Assembly (NCBI GenBank): GCA_036399175.1
Contig: DASWNP010000043.1
Span: 1-64,000, forward strand
Source of the DNA: DASWNP01 sp036399175
Lineage (GTDB): Bacteria > Acidobacteriota > Blastocatellia > Pyrinomonadales > Pyrinomonadaceae
Direction: 5' to 3'
Length of the DNA: 64,000 nt
In this document: piece by piece, positions 1 through 24,805 of the stretch
How the letters are laid out: each line of letters begins with the position of its first letter
Position numbering within the stretch: the stretch's first letter is position 1
Notes under the pieces: model-generated
Told to the model about the DNA's origin: nothing
What the model saw: only the letters and a program-made list of their open reading frames with translations
Databases searched by the model: none
Made by a program: the position numbers and the translations under genes

Positions 1-1
1 G

Positions 2-10628
<10,627 letters not shown>

Positions 10629-10645
<17 letters not shown>

Positions 10646-13600
10646 AACGATAGACACTCTCTCGGCGACGGAGAAGCGCGCCCTTTTGGCCGAGCTGCTC
10701 AGGAAAAAGAGCCGCGCGCCGAAGACGGTTCCCGTCTCCTTCGCGCAGCAGCGTCTATGGTTTCTCGACCAGTTGGAGCCCGGCAGCTCCTTCTACAACA
10801 TCCCGACGGCAGTTCGCCTGCGTGGCTCGCTCGATACCGACCTGCTTGAGCGCAGCCTCAACGAAATCGTCCGCCGACACGAATCTTTGCGCACAACCTT
10901 CAGGAGCGTAGACGGAAAGCCCGTGCAGGTTATCGCCCCGGCCTTGAAAGTAGAGATGCCGGTTGTAGACCTCAGCCGCTCGCCCGAGCGCGAGTCGGAG
11001 GCGCAACGACTGGCGAGAGAAGAGACGGCGCGACCCTTCGATTTGGAGCACGGGCCGCTCGTCCGCATGAGTCTCCTTCGTCTCGGCGAGGACGACCACG
11101 TGGCGATGCTGACGATGCATCACATCATCTCGGACGGCTGGTCGATGGACGTGCTCGTGCGAGAGCTTACGACGCTTTACGCGGCCTACTCGCAGGGAGC
11201 GCCTTCGCCTCTACCGGAGCTGCCCATCCAGTACGCCGATTTCGCCAGGTGGCAGCGCGAGCAGATGACGGATGCGATGCTCGCCTCGCAGTTGTCTTAC
11301 TGGAAGCGACAGCTCGAAGGCGCGCCTACCATCCTACAGCTTCCGACCGATTATCCGCCGCCGCTCGTTCGCACCAATCGCGGAGCGCAGCATGGCTTTA
11401 CGTTTCCGCGCCCGCTCGCCGAAAAGCTCAGGGCGCTCAGCCAGCAGGAGAACGTCACGCTCTACATGACGATTCTGGCCGCCTTCTACACGCTGCTCTA
11501 CCGCTACACGAATCAGGACGACATTCTGCTCGGCACGCCCGTCGCCGGTCGCACTCGCACGGAAACCGAATCGCTCATCGGCTTCTTCGTCAACACGCTC
11601 GTGCTGCGCGCCGAGCTGGCCGGGAATCCGAGTTTCCGCGAATTGCTCAAGCGAGTCAGGGAAACGACGCTCGACGCACAGACGCATCAGGACGTGCCCT
11701 TCGAGATGCTCGTCGAAGAGTTGCAGCCCGAGCGCAGCCTGAGCCATACGCCTATCTTTCAGGTGATGTTCGCGCTCGTGAAAAGCTCCAACGCTTCGGC
11801 ACAGCTTCCGGGTCTGACGATTAACTCCTTCTCGCTCGAAGGCAACACGTCGAAGTTCGATTTGATGCTCACGATAGAAGAGAGCCCGCACGAGTTGAGC
11901 GGCCTCTTCGAGTACAGCACAGACCTCTTCCGCGCCGAGACCGTCGAGCGCATGGCAGGCCATTTTCAAACCTTGCTCGCAAGTATCGTCGAGCAGCCCG
12001 AAAAGGGCATCGACGAGCTGCGCTTGCTCGACGAAGCCGAGCGACGCGAGATACTCGCCAGCCTGAACGTGCACGCGCCCTCTCACGCAGGCGGCCAGAC
12101 CCTTCAGCAATTGTTCGAGCAACAGGCCGCGCGCACGCCCGGCGCGGTCGCCCTCTCCTACGGAGATGAGCGCCTGACTTACGCGGAGCTTAATCGCAGA
12201 GCAAATCAACTCGCGCATTATCTTCGCCGTCAGGGCGTCGAGGCCGACACGCTGGTCGGCCTCCTGATGGAGCGTTCGACGGAGATGCTCGTCGGGTTGC
12301 TCGGCATCCTCAAAGCCGGTGGCGCTTATGTACCCTTAGACCCCGCCTATCCGCAGGAGCGTCTCACTTACATGCTGAGCGATTCGCAAGCGCCCGTGCT
12401 GCTCACTGAGTCGCACCTGCTGACAGAAGATTTGAGCCAGGAGACGAAGGTCGTCCGCCTCGACGCCGATTGGGAAGCGATAGCATCTGAGAGCGAAGAA
12501 AACTGTGAGAGCCGCACGACGCCCGATAGTCTGGCCTACGTCATCTACACCTCCGGCTCCACAGGCCGACCAAAAGGCGTCGCCGTCTCTCACGCCAACG
12601 TCTCTCGCCTGCTCTCCAGCACTCAGCATTGGTTCAACTTCAACGAACAAGATGTCTGGACGCTGTTTCATTCCTACGCCTTCGACTTTTCAGTCTGGGA
12701 GATATGGGGAGCATTGGCCTACGGCGGGAAGTTAGTCGTTGTGCCTTACCTGGTGAGTCGAGAGCCGGAAGAGTTTTATCGGTTGCTGGTGGCAGAAGGA
12801 GTGACGGTATTGAATCAGACGCCATCGGCGTTTCGGCAGTTGATAAGAGCGGAGGAGAGCATCGGAGAGGCTGGCGGGCTCAGTTTGCGCTACGTCATCT
12901 TCGGCGGCGAGGCGCTGGAGCTACAAAGTCTCAAGCCCTGGTTTGAGCGGCACGGCGAGGTGAGGCCGCAGCTAGTGAACATGTACGGCATCACGGAGAC
13001 GACCGTCCACGTCACCTATCGTCCGATTTCCGTCGCCGATTTGAGCCACGCGGGGCGCAGCCCCATCGGTTGCCCCATCCCCGACTTGCAGGTCTACGTG
13101 CTCGACCGTCGGCAGGAACTCGTCCCCGTCGGCGTGCCCGGCGAGATGTACGTCGGAGGCTCGGGGCTGGCGCGAAACTACCTCAAACGCCCTGAGCTGA
13201 CCGCCGAGCGTTTCATCCCCAACCCTTTCAGCACTGAGCCCGGCGCGCGTCTCTATCGCACGGGCGACCTCGCCCGGCAACTGCCCGGCGGCGATGTCGA
13301 GTATCTGGGAAGAATCGACCAGCAGGTGAAAGTGCGCGGCTTCCGCATCGAGCTTGGAGAGATAGAAGCCGCGCTCGCGGAACAGCCCGGCATACTCGAA
13401 GCGGTCGTGGTAGCGCGCGAAGAAGGAGGCGATAAACGACTCGTCGCCTACGTCGTCACTGAGGACGGCGAGGCTTCCGTCGGAGAGTTGAGAGAAGCGC
13501 TGCGCAGCATCCTTCCTGACTACATGATTCCTTCCGCCTTCGTCTCGCTCGACGCTCTACCCCTGACGCCGAGCGGCAAAATCAACCGGCGCGCGCTGCC

Positions 13601-16600
13601 TGCGCCCGACCCGCAGCAATACTCTCACGAGACGGAATTCGTCGCGCCGCGAACCGTATTTGAAGAGATGCTGGCCGGCATCTGGCAGGAAGTTCTGAGA
13701 ATCGAGCGCGTCGGTCTGGGCGACAATTTCTTTGAGCTTGGCGGCCACAGCTTGCTGGCAACGCAGGTCGTCTCCCGCGTGCGCGAGAGCTTCCGCGTCG
13801 AGTTGCCCGTGCGCAGGGTGTTCGAGCACCCGACGCTCGCGGGGCTCGCAGCCAACGTCGAGAACGCGTTGAAAGACGAGCAGCGCGGCTTCGAGCCGCC
13901 GCCGCTTCAGCCCGTCAGTCGCGTCGAGCCCCTGCCGCTCTCCTTCGCGCAGCAACGTCTCTGGTTTCTCTCACAGCTCGAACCGGAGAGCGCCGCTTAT
14001 AACATTCCGCTCGCAGTTCTGCTGAGCGGTCAACTGAACGTCGCGGCTCTCGAAGAGACGTTCAACGAAATCATCAGGCGACACGAGACTCTGCGAACGA
14101 CCTTCGCGGTCGTCGATGGCGAGCCCGTACAGGTGATTGAGCCCGCCGCGCCTTTGAGCCTGACGGTCGTCGATCTGAGCGGACTCACGAACGAGGAACG
14201 CGAAGCGCGTGCGCGCAGCATTGCAGCCGGGGAAGCCGAGCGAGCTTTCGATTTGTCGCGCGAGGTTCTGCGCATCAAGCTCGTCCGGCTCGCCGAAGAC
14301 CGGCATCTCGTTCTGCTCACGATGCACCACATCATCACCGACGGCTGGTCGATGAGCGTGCTCGTGCGTGAAGTGGCGGCGCTCTACAACGCTCTGGCGA
14401 ACGGGGAAGAGTCGCCGCTCGCCGAGCTTCAGATTCAGTATGCCGACTTCGCACACTGGCAGCGCGCGTGGCTCACGGGCGAAGTGCTTGAGACGCAGCT
14501 CGCTTACTGGAGGGAAAAACTGGAGGGAGCGCCCGCCGGGCTGGAGCTTCTGACCGACAGGCCGAGGCCGCCCGTGCAGACCTTCAACGGCGCGGACGAG
14601 CAGTTTGAAATACCCGCTTCGCTCACGGCTTCGCTCAAAGACCTGAGCCGCAAAGAAGGCAGCACGCTCTTTATGACCTTGCTCGCAGCCTTTCAGTCCC
14701 TTCTCTATCGTTACACGAATCAGACGGACATCCTCGTCGGCACGCCCATCGCAGGTCGCACCAGAGCGGAGCTTGAAGGCTTGATAGGCTTCTTCGTCAA
14801 CACGCTCGTTCTGAGAACTAACCTCTCGGGCGAGCTATCTTTCCGTGAGCTGCTGCGACGAGTCAGAGAAACGGCTCTCGGCGCTTACGCGCATCAGGAA
14901 GTGCCGTTCGAGCTGCTGGTCGAAGAGTTGAAGCCCGCGAGAGACATGAGCCGGACGCCTTTCTTTCAAGTGATGATGGCGATGCAGAACGCGCCGGAAG
15001 AGACTCTGGAGCTGCCCGGCCTCAAGCTGAGCCAGTACGAGACACAGGGCACGACGGCGAAGTATGAATTGGCGCTGAGCTTCGTCGAGCGCGACGGGCA
15101 GCTCTTCGGCTCGCTCGAATACAACACCGATTTATTCGACCAATCAACCATTACGCGCCTGCTCGGCAACTTCGAGACCCTGCTCGCGGGCGCGGCTGCA
15201 AACCCCGCGCAGCAAATCTCGGAGCTACCCTTGCTGACAGAAGAAGAGCAACATCAACTGCTCGTCGAATGGAACGACACTCGGCGTCCGTACTTCGTCG
15301 GCTGTATCCATCAACTCTTTGAAGCTCAGGTCGAGCGTACTCCCGAAGCGTTGGCTTTGATGGCTCAGGACGAACGCCTCACTTATGCGGAACTCAACGC
15401 TCGCGCTAACCGTCTCGCACGACACCTTCGCGCGCTCGGAGTCGGAGCGGAGAGCCGCGTCGGCATTCTTCTGGAGAGAAGCGCACGCATGGTCTCGGCT
15501 CTGCTCGCGGTCTTGAAAGCGGGCGGCGCTTACGTGCCTCTCGACCCCGCCTATCCGCAGGAGCGGCTCTCTTTCATGGTGCGCGACGCGGGGGCGAGCG
15601 TGCTCGTCACGGAAGAGAAGCTGGCGGCCTATCTGGCGCACGAGGTCGAGCACGCGCTCGTTTTAGACGGCGACGCTTCCATCTTTCAGCAGTACGATGC
15701 GGAGAACCTTTCCGACGTTGAAGTTGCAGCGCAGAATCTGGCTTACGTCATCTACACCTCCGGCTCGACGGGCATGCCGAAGGGCGTCGAGATTCAGCAC
15801 GGGAGTTTGCTCAACCTCGTCGCGTGGCATCAGAGCACGTACGAGGTGACGGCGAACGACCGCGCGACTCAGTTGGCGGGATTGGGGTTCGATGCCTCGG
15901 TCTGGGAAATCTGGCCTTACCTGTCGGCGGGCGCGAGCCTGTTTCTGGTCGGGGAAGAAGTTCGTCTCTCTGCCGCCCGGCTGGTCGAATGGCTGAGCGC
16001 AGAGAAAATCAGCCTGTGCTTTCTTCCGACGCCTCTGGCCGAGGCCGCGCTGAAGGAAGCGTGGCCGCCGGATGTCGGCCTGCGCGCCGTGCTGACGGGC
16101 GGCGATAAGCTGCACAACGCGCCGCCGCGCGGCTTGCCCTTCCGGCTCGTCAATCATTACGGGCCGACCGAAAACACCGTGGTTGCGACCTGCGGCGTGG
16201 TATCGCCCGACGCGCAGGAGCCTCCTTCAATCGGGCGACCCATTGCGAACACGCAAGCTTACGTGCTCGACTCGAAGCTCCGCCCCGTGCCTTCGGGCGT
16301 CGCGGGCGAGCTTTTCATCGGCGGCGCGAGCCTCGCTCGCAGTTATCTCAACCGACCGGAGCTGACCGCCGAGCGCTTCATTCCCAACCCTTTCACCACT
16401 GAGCCCGGCGCGCGTCTCTATCGCACGGGCGACCTTGTGAGATGGCTGCCCGGCGGAGAGCTGGAGTTCAACGGACGCATCGACCAGCAGGTGAAAGTGC
16501 GCGGCTTCCGCATCGAGCTTGGAGAGATAGAAGCCGCGCTCGCGCGCCATCCTTCGGTGAAGGATGCGGTCGTGGTGGCGCGCGAAGAGGGAGGCGACAA

Positions 16601-17879
16601 GCGGCTCGTCGCCTACGTCGTCAGTCAGGACGGCCAGGCCGCTGTCGGAGAGTTGAGAGAAGCGCTGCGCAGCATCCTTCCTGACTACATGATTCCTTCC
16701 GCCTTCGTCTCGCTCGACGCTCTACCCCTGACGCCGAACGGGAAGATTGACCGCAAGGCGCTGCCCGCGCCCGAACGCGCGGGCGGCGGCGCGGGCGAAG
16801 ATTACGTCGCGCCGCGCGACCTGACCGAGCTTGAGCTGGCGCACATCTGGGAAGAAGTGCTTCATCTGGAGACGGTCGGAATCAGGAGCAACTTCTTCGA
16901 GCTTGGCGGCCACAGCTTGCTAGCCGTGCGGCTCTTCTCGCTCGTCGAAGAAAAATTCGGCGCGAAGCTACCTTTGGCGTCGCTCTTCCGCGCGCCGACC
17001 GTCGAGCAGTTGGCCGAAGAGTTGCGCGAGCAATCTGCGCCCGTGAGTCGTTCGCCGCTCGTCGAGATTCGTCCCGGCGAACAAGAGCCCGCGCTCTTCT
17101 TCGTGCATCCGGTGGGCGGAAACGTCCTCTGCTACGCAGACCTCGCGCGCACGCTCGACCTCCGGCAGCCCTTCTACGGTTTTCAAGCTCAGGGAATCGA
17201 CGGCGAGCAGGAGCCGCTGACGAGCGTCGAGGCGATGGCCGCTCGCTACATAGAGCACCTGCGCGCCGCGCAGCCCTCCGGCCCTTACGTGCTCGGCGGC
17301 TGGTCGATGGGCGGCGTCGTCGCCTACGAGATGGCGCAGCAGCTCCGCGAGCAGGGAGAGGAAATCGCCTCACTTTCAATGCTCGACTCCTACGTGCCGA
17401 CGTACTCCTTCGCTTCTGCGGAAGAGGACGAGGCGACGCTGCTCGCAATGTTCGCAGAGGACGTTGGTCTCGCTCCGGAGCAGCTTTCGTTGGCGCACGC
17501 CGAGCTTGCGGCGCTCGAACCAAATGAGCAGTTGGCTCAAACCTTAGAGCAGGCGAAGGCGAGCGGCCTCGTGCCCGAGAGCGTGAGCCTCGAACAGGTG
17601 CAACGTCTTTTCACCGTTTTCAAGACGAACAACTGGGCGCTCAAGGGATACGTGCCGAAGCCTTACGCCGGAAACGTTAATCTCTTCAGAGCCTCTGATG
17701 AGATTCGAGACGACCTCGACGAAAGGAGCGCGGGCTGGAGCGAACTGGTCGAGGGGAATTTGAACTTGAGCGTTGTGCCGGGCAATCACTACACGATGCT
17801 GCGCGAGCCGCACGTCAAAATCCTGGCCGAACGATTGAAGTCTTGCCTCTACAAGACACGAACAGCGGAACAGTTATGA
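10629..17879 (+). CDS. Nonribosomal peptide synthetase, two modules plus terminal thioesterase
   Basis: This is the terminating enzyme of the left assembly line. I chose the ATG at 10629 over the upstream ATG at 10536: GGAG lies 7 nt before it, it overlaps the previous stop by only 17 bp, and its N-terminus (SRNSKTIDTLSATEKRALL) is a typical NRPS docking or linker start. Domains from this start: C 33-471 (HHIISDG), A1 489-991, PCP 1004-1080, C 1096-1533 (HHIITDG), A2 1556-2048, PCP 2058-2135, thioesterase 2144-2411 with GWSMGG and a C-terminal GNHY histidine. Pocket codes read by eye: A1 DFWNIGMVHK (Thr), A2 DAWFLGHVVK (close to a Leu code). The TE should release the peptide by hydrolysis or cyclization; the Thr and Ser side chains are possible lactone nucleophiles (inference). 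No E domain is present. Confidence 0.95.
12530..13020 (+). repeat. Thr adenylation-core block, copy 2
   Basis: Partner of 1231-1721, spanning motifs A3 to A5 and nearly identical in DNA. Both copies give the same Thr pocket code. Confidence 0.85.
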
Positions 17880-19531
17880 AACTAATATCATTTCTTCTAC
17901 GCTCTGCGCCGGTGATGGTTGCCGTCGCCATTCTCGCGGGTGTGTTGGCCGGAATCAGCAACACCGGACTGCTCATCCTCATCAACTCGGCGCTCAGCAG
18001 AGTAGGCTCGCCGACTTCGGCGCTCATCTGGAGCTTCGCCGCCCTGTGCCTCGCAATGCTCGTCTGTCGCGGGGCGGCCTCCGTGCTGCTGATACTTCTG
18101 GCGAGGGGCGCGGTCTTCGACCTGCGCATGAAGCTCAGCCGGAAGATACTCGGCGCGCCTCTGCGCCACCTCGAAGAGGTCGGTGCGCCGCGCCTGCTGG
18201 CGACTCTGACGGACGATGTCCTCTCAATCGCCAACGCGCTCGTGACGCTTCCCGTCCTGTGCATGCACTTCGCCGTCGTGCTGACCTGTCTCGTCTATCT
18301 GGCATGGCTTTCGTGGCCGGTCTTCTTCGGCGTCCTCGGCTTCATGGTCTTCGGCGTCGTCAGCTACCAGATACCTCTGACCCGAGCCATGCGCTACATC
18401 AACCGTTGCCGGCAGGAATGGGACAAACTCTTCAAGCACTTCGGCGCACTCACCACCGGCGCTAAAGAATTGAAGCTGCACCACGCGCGCCGCGAGTCGT
18501 TCCTCAACGAGCAGCTTGAGCCGACGGCGCAAGCCTTCCGCCATTACGGCAACGTCGGCGACATCATCTTCTCGATTGCCGCCAGTTGGGGGCAACTGCT
18601 CGTCTTCGCGCTCATCGGCCTGCTCATCTTCCTCGTGCCCACTTTAATCAACACCAACGCCACGACTATCACCGGCTACAGCCTCGTCATCCTCTACATC
18701 ATGACGCCTCTGGAAGTGATTCTGAACACGCTGCCCGTGCTCGGCCGCGCCAACGTCGCCATGCAGCAGGTCGAGAGTCTCGGTCTCTCTCTGGAGAAAA
18801 ATTCGTCTGAAGCTCTCGCCTTGACGACGCCCGTCCGGGAGGTCGGCAGCTACGACAGTCTCGTGCTGAGCGGCGTGACGCACGCCTATCACGGAGACAG
18901 GGACAATCATTTCATGCTCGGGCCTATCGACCTCGAATTCAGTCCCGGCCAATTAATCTTTCTCGTCGGCGGCAACGGAAGCGGCAAAACCACACTCGCA
19001 AAATTAATCACCGGCCTCTACGTGCCCGAATCCGGCGAGATTCGTCTGAACGGCAAGACGGTCGATGACCAGAATCGAGAGCAATACCGGCAGCTCTTCT
19101 CGGTCGTCTTCTCGGACTTCTACCTCTTCGAGAGCCTGCTCGGCCTGCACACGCCCAAGCTGGACGAACAGGCGCGCAACTATCTGCTTCAACTCCATCT
19201 CGACCACAAGGTCGAAGTCGAGAACGGCGTGCTCTCGACGACCGCGCTCTCGCAGGGGCAGCGCAAGCGCCTCGCCCTGCTGACTGCCTACCTCGAAGAC
19301 CGTCCCTTTTACGTCTTCGACGAGTGGGCTGCCGACCAGGACCCCGTCTTCAAAGAGATTTTCTATCTCCAGCTCCTGCCCGAGCTGAAGGCCAAAGGCA
19401 AGACGATTCTCGTCATCAGCCACGACGACCGCTACTACCATGTCGCCGATTTTGTGGTAAAACTCGACTATGGTAAGATCACCTCCCTCGAAGATAGAAA
19501 CCATCCCCAACTGTTAACGGTGAACCTCTAA
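17876..19531 (+). CDS. Cyclic-peptide export ABC transporter, SyrD/PvdE type
   Basis: A fused permease-ATPase half-transporter of 551 aa. The ATG at 17876 overlaps the NRPS stop as ATGA and is preferred over the upstream TTG at 17843. The first ~320 residues are hydrophobic with about six membrane segments, beginning FLLRSAPVMVAVAILAG. The ATPase part has Walker A GGNGSGKTT near 364, signature LSQGQ near 459, Walker B FYVFDEW near 479, and the switch histidine in ISHDDRYY. This family exports peptides or peptide siderophore precursors from cytoplasm to periplasm in Gram-negative bacteria. Translational coupling to the terminal NRPS indicates that it carries the cluster's product (inference). 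Confidence 0.9.
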   Translation: MKLISFLLRSAPVMVAVAILAGVLAGISNTGLLILINSALSRVGSPTSALIWSFAALCLAMLVCRGAASVLLILLARGAVFDLRMKLSRKILGAPLRHLEEVGAPRLLATLTDDVLSIANALVTLPVLCMHFAVVLTCLVYLAWLSWPVFFGVLGFMVFGVVSYQIPLTRAMRYINRCRQEWDKLFKHFGALTTGAKELKLHHARRESFLNEQLEPTAQAFRHYGNVGDIIFSIAASWGQLLVFALIGLLIFLVPTLINTNATTITGYSLVILYIMTPLEVILNTLPVLGRANVAMQQVESLGLSLEKNSSEALALTTPVREVGSYDSLVLSGVTHAYHGDRDNHFMLGPIDLEFSPGQLIFLVGGNGSGKTTLAKLITGLYVPESGEIRLNGKTVDDQNREQYRQLFSVVFSDFYLFESLLGLHTPKLDEQARNYLLQLHLDHKVEVENGVLSTTALSQGQRKRLALLTAYLEDRPFYVFDEWAADQDPVFKEIFYLQLLPELKAKGKTILVISHDDRYYHVADFVVKLDYGKITSLEDRNHPQLLTVNL

Positions 19532-19647
19532 CCGCACAGCCGCCCCCCGGCCAGCGATTTCTCATGCATTAACCTCAAACGCCCGCGCCTGCACGAGCAC
19601 AGCTCGCGCACGCCTCAATCAATCTCTGCAAAATCTAAGGAGAAGCC

Positions 19648-19872
19648 ATGAATAGAGACGAGAGAGAAGACACGACTACCTACAAAGTGGTCGTCAATCA
19701 CGAAGAGCAGTATTCCATCTGGCCTGCCGACAGAGAGAACGCCCTCGGCTGGAACGACGCCGGTAAGTCGGGGACGAAAGAAGAATGCCTCGCCTACATC
19801 AAAGAGGTCTGGACGGACATGCGCCCCTTGAGCCTCCGCAAGAAGATGGAAGAGATGGGAACTGCCGGCTGA
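19648..19872 (+). CDS. MbtH-like protein, NRPS adenylation partner
   Basis: At 74 aa this is the usual MbtH length. It has the family signature: NHEEQYSIWP, then LGWNDAG, then a C-terminal WTDMRPLSLR. MbtH-like proteins bind adenylation domains and are often needed for their folding or activity. AAGGAG lies about 6 nt before the ATG. It sits 116 bp after the exporter on the same strand and is the only mbtH-like gene seen here, so it may serve one or both NRPS systems. The first conserved proline after SIWP is replaced (PADRENALGW), a small departure from the usual pattern. Confidence 0.95.
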   Translation: MNRDEREDTTTYKVVVNHEEQYSIWPADRENALGWNDAGKSGTKEECLAYIKEVWTDMRPLSLRKKMEEMGTAG

Positions 19873-20244
19873 GCAGGGGCAAGCAGGTCGCGGCTACTCG
19901 CCCCCGCCGCGTCAGAAATAGGGAGCGGGGAAGCTCTCGCCACGACCGGGAAAATTCTTCGCGTGAGAGCGGGGAATCCGTGCTGCGACCAAAGCGGAGG
20001 CCGGGAATCGAGCCTCGTCTCTCGAAGGTCGGCATCGGTCGCAGGGACGCTTTAGCAGCCAGCTCAAACTGTAGAACTCACAATCAGTCAGCACAAGCGA
20101 AAGTTCATGTCAGGTTCTCGTCGTCGCTCGACAATCGAGCGGGAGTAGAGACGTTGACAGATGAGAGAAACAATCCCCTGCGTGTATCCGCCGCGCGCGA
20201 AGTTTTACCAGAATGCGCCCGGCTCGTAGCCCGGAGAACGAGTA
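19873..20244 (+). other. 372-bp intergenic stretch
   Basis: No convincing gene. A perfect TTGACA lies at 20154-20159, but the best following -10-like stretch (TGTAT around 20183) is at poor spacing, so a promoter for the next gene is only possible. No clear terminator was seen after the mbtH-like gene. Confidence 0.4.
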
Positions 20245-22797
<2,553 letters not shown>

Positions 22798-22830
22798 AAG
22801 CCGGTAACGCGAACAATCGTTCGTCTTGCC

Positions 22831-22882
22831 GTCGTTCTTCTGTCGGCTGTCGTTCTTCTTTCGAGCGAGCCGTCGTTCTTCT
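22831..22882 (+). repeat. Three direct copies of GTCGTTCTTCT before the thioesterase gene
   Basis: Copies start at 22831, 22849 and 22872, within the 105-bp gap between the DUF5916 and thioesterase genes. The region is pyrimidine-rich on the + strand. It could be a binding site or simple sequence expansion; nothing further can be said. Confidence 0.6.
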
Positions 22883-22902
22883 CTTCGAGGTGGAATACTC
22901 TG

Positions 22903-23709
22903 TTGCGCGCACTCTCTGAGAAAACCGTAGACACGCCGCGCGCCGCGCGTCACAGACAGGGGCAGAGCTGGCTTCTGCCCTCCGCTCCGAACCCGCGAGC
23001 GGGCGTCCGGCTCTTCTGCTTTCCTTACGCAGGAGGCGCGGCGCACATCTATCGCTCCTGGCAGGCGTCGCTTCCTTCCGTCGTCGAAGTCTGCCCCGTC
23101 CAGTTGCCCGGTCACGGTCAGCGCATCCTCGAACCGGCCTTCGACCACCTGACGCCGCTCGTCGAGGCGGCGGCTGAAGCGCTTCTGCCGTACTGCGATA
23201 AGCCGTTCGCCTTCTTCGGCCACAGCATGGGCGCGTTGATAAGCTTCGAGCTGTCGCGCCTGTTCCGGCGCAAGCACGATTTGAAGCCGATTCACCTCTT
23301 CGTTTCGGGTCATCGCGCGCCGCAGTTGAAAGATAAGTTGGAGCGGATACACGACCTGCCCGACGACAAGTTCATCCTGAAATTGCGCGAGCTTGAAGGG
23401 ACGCCCGCACAGGTGCTCGAACAGCCCGAGCTGATGCAGTTGTTAATGCCGATTCTGCGCGCCGATTTCGGCCTCTGCGAAACTTACGAGTACGTGGAAG
23501 AGCCGCCGCTCGATTCACCCATCACGGCCTTCGGAGGGACGGAAGACGAGACGGGCGAGCCACAGCTCGAAGGCTGGCGCGAGCAGACGAGCGCGGAATT
23601 TTCTTTGCAGATGTTTCCCGGCGGTCACTTCTTCATCCACACCGCTCAGCGACCGCTTCTGCATGCCGTCGCAGACAGGTTCGTGCGAACCCTCGGCGCT
23701 GCCGCATGA
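22903..23709 (+). CDS. Type II thioesterase (external editing thioesterase)
   Basis: A 268-aa alpha/beta hydrolase of the GrsT/SrfAD family, which removes wrong or stalled acyl groups from carrier domains. It has the early LFCFPYAGGAAHIY motif, nucleophile elbow GHSMG with Ser near 108, acidic residue in FGGTEDE near 212, and histidine in PGGHFFIH near 243. The start is a TTG with GAGGTGG 9 nt upstream (22887-22893); no ATG fits the conserved N-terminus, so a TTG start is likely. It lies on the same strand as the NRPS genes and probably serves them. A 60-aa ORF overlaps its stop as ATGA but has no recognisable features. Confidence 0.92.
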   Translation: MRALSEKTVDTPRAARHRQGQSWLLPSAPNPRAGVRLFCFPYAGGAAHIYRSWQASLPSVVEVCPVQLPGHGQRILEPAFDHLTPLVEAAAEALLPYCDKPFAFFGHSMGALISFELSRLFRRKHDLKPIHLFVSGHRAPQLKDKLERIHDLPDDKFILKLRELEGTPAQVLEQPELMQLLMPILRADFGLCETYEYVEEPPLDSPITAFGGTEDETGEPQLEGWREQTSAEFSLQMFPGGHFFIHTAQRPLLHAVADRFVRTLGAAA

Positions 23710-23929
23710 ATCGAATGCTCCCGAAGCGTCAGTCCTCCCGGTTCGGAGAAAGATTCGACCCGGAAATCTTCCGAACCCTTCAGCGAGCAACCGTTCAGCC
23801 TGACCCTGCTTTGAAGCTCGCTCTCGGAAGTGAAATCAGCCGCGCCCGACTGCAAGATGTCGAGACGGCTTCAGCCTCCCGTCAATAACCGTCAAACCCA
23901 GAATGAAATAAAGGCGAGGTGCTCAAATC

Positions 23930-24763
23930 ATGCTCACTGCAATCACACGCGCTGTCAGCCCTGCAATCGCTAACTGCGAATTGACCTATCTCTCAAGACA
24001 GAGAATCGACGCGACAAAGGCCATGCAGCAACAGAAGGACTACGAGCGTTGTCTCGCAGACCTCGGCCTGAAAGTTATCTCACTTCCATCGGAGCCGGAT
24101 TATCCTGACTCCGTCTTCGTCGAAGACACGGCTGTCGTCGTTGACGAAGTCGCGGTCATCCCGAAGATGGGCGCGGCCAGTAGGCGTCGGGAGGTGGAGA
24201 CGATAGCTCCCGTCATCGCCGATTACCGCCCGCTCAAATTCATCACCGGCAACGGCACGCTCGAAGGCGGCGACGTGGTAATGGTCGGGCGCAAATGCTT
24301 CGTCGGCATCTCGACGCGAACCAACGTCGAAGGCATCGCCCAGCTTGACGCTTATCTCTCACCTTATGATTATCAGGTGATACCGATGCGGGTGACGGGC
24401 TGCCTGCATCTCACGACCGGCTTCTCTTACCTCGGCAGGCAGACTGTGCTGGCTAACAGGTCTTGGGTCGATGTCTCAGGAGTGCACGGATTTGAAATCA
24501 TCGACGTTCCTCCCGAAGAGCCCTGGGCGGCCAACGCGCTGCTCATCGACGGCGTCGTGATTCTCACGGCATCTTCCAGCCGCACGGCTGCCATGCTCCG
24601 AGAGAGGGGCTTCGACATTCGCACCGTCGATGTCTCCGAATTAGAGAAGGCAGAGGCCGGCCTCACCTGCATGAGTATCATCTTCGACGGCAGCAAGAAA
24701 ATACCGCACACCCCAACAACAGACAGCACCGAGCACGGCCTCACAATGTCGCATAAAGCATAA
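23930..24763 (+). CDS. Dimethylarginine dimethylaminohydrolase-like (amidinotransferase fold)
   Basis: A 277-aa protein of the DDAH / arginine-deiminase superfamily. Visible motifs are PDSVFVEDTAVV, the acidic LEGGDVV, the catalytic histidine in GCLHLTTG (His160) and the C-terminal nucleophile in LTCMSIIF (Cys247), so the active site appears intact. Family members hydrolyse methylated arginines to citrulline plus an amine; related enzymes act on arginine or transfer amidino groups. GAGG lies 10 nt before the ATG. As the last gene before a terminator-like hairpin it may belong to the NRPS operon, perhaps modifying a guanidino precursor or residue, which would fit the possibly basic-specific A3 domain (inference). 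It may equally be an unrelated housekeeping gene. Confidence 0.85.
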   Translation: MLTAITRAVSPAIANCELTYLSRQRIDATKAMQQQKDYERCLADLGLKVISLPSEPDYPDSVFVEDTAVVVDEVAVIPKMGAASRRREVETIAPVIADYRPLKFITGNGTLEGGDVVMVGRKCFVGISTRTNVEGIAQLDAYLSPYDYQVIPMRVTGCLHLTTGFSYLGRQTVLANRSWVDVSGVHGFEIIDVPPEEPWAANALLIDGVVILTASSSRTAAMLRERGFDIRTVDVSELEKAEAGLTCMSIIFDGSKKIPHTPTTDSTEHGLTMSHKA

Positions 24764-24805
24764 CCGTCAAGCGGCAGCGACGGCACACAGGCGCAAGAGA
24801 AAATA

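Noticed and set aside
23706..23888. 60-aa ORF overlapping the thioesterase stop as ATGA
   Set aside because: Only the overlap supports it; there is no family resemblance, and composition matches non-coding sequence.
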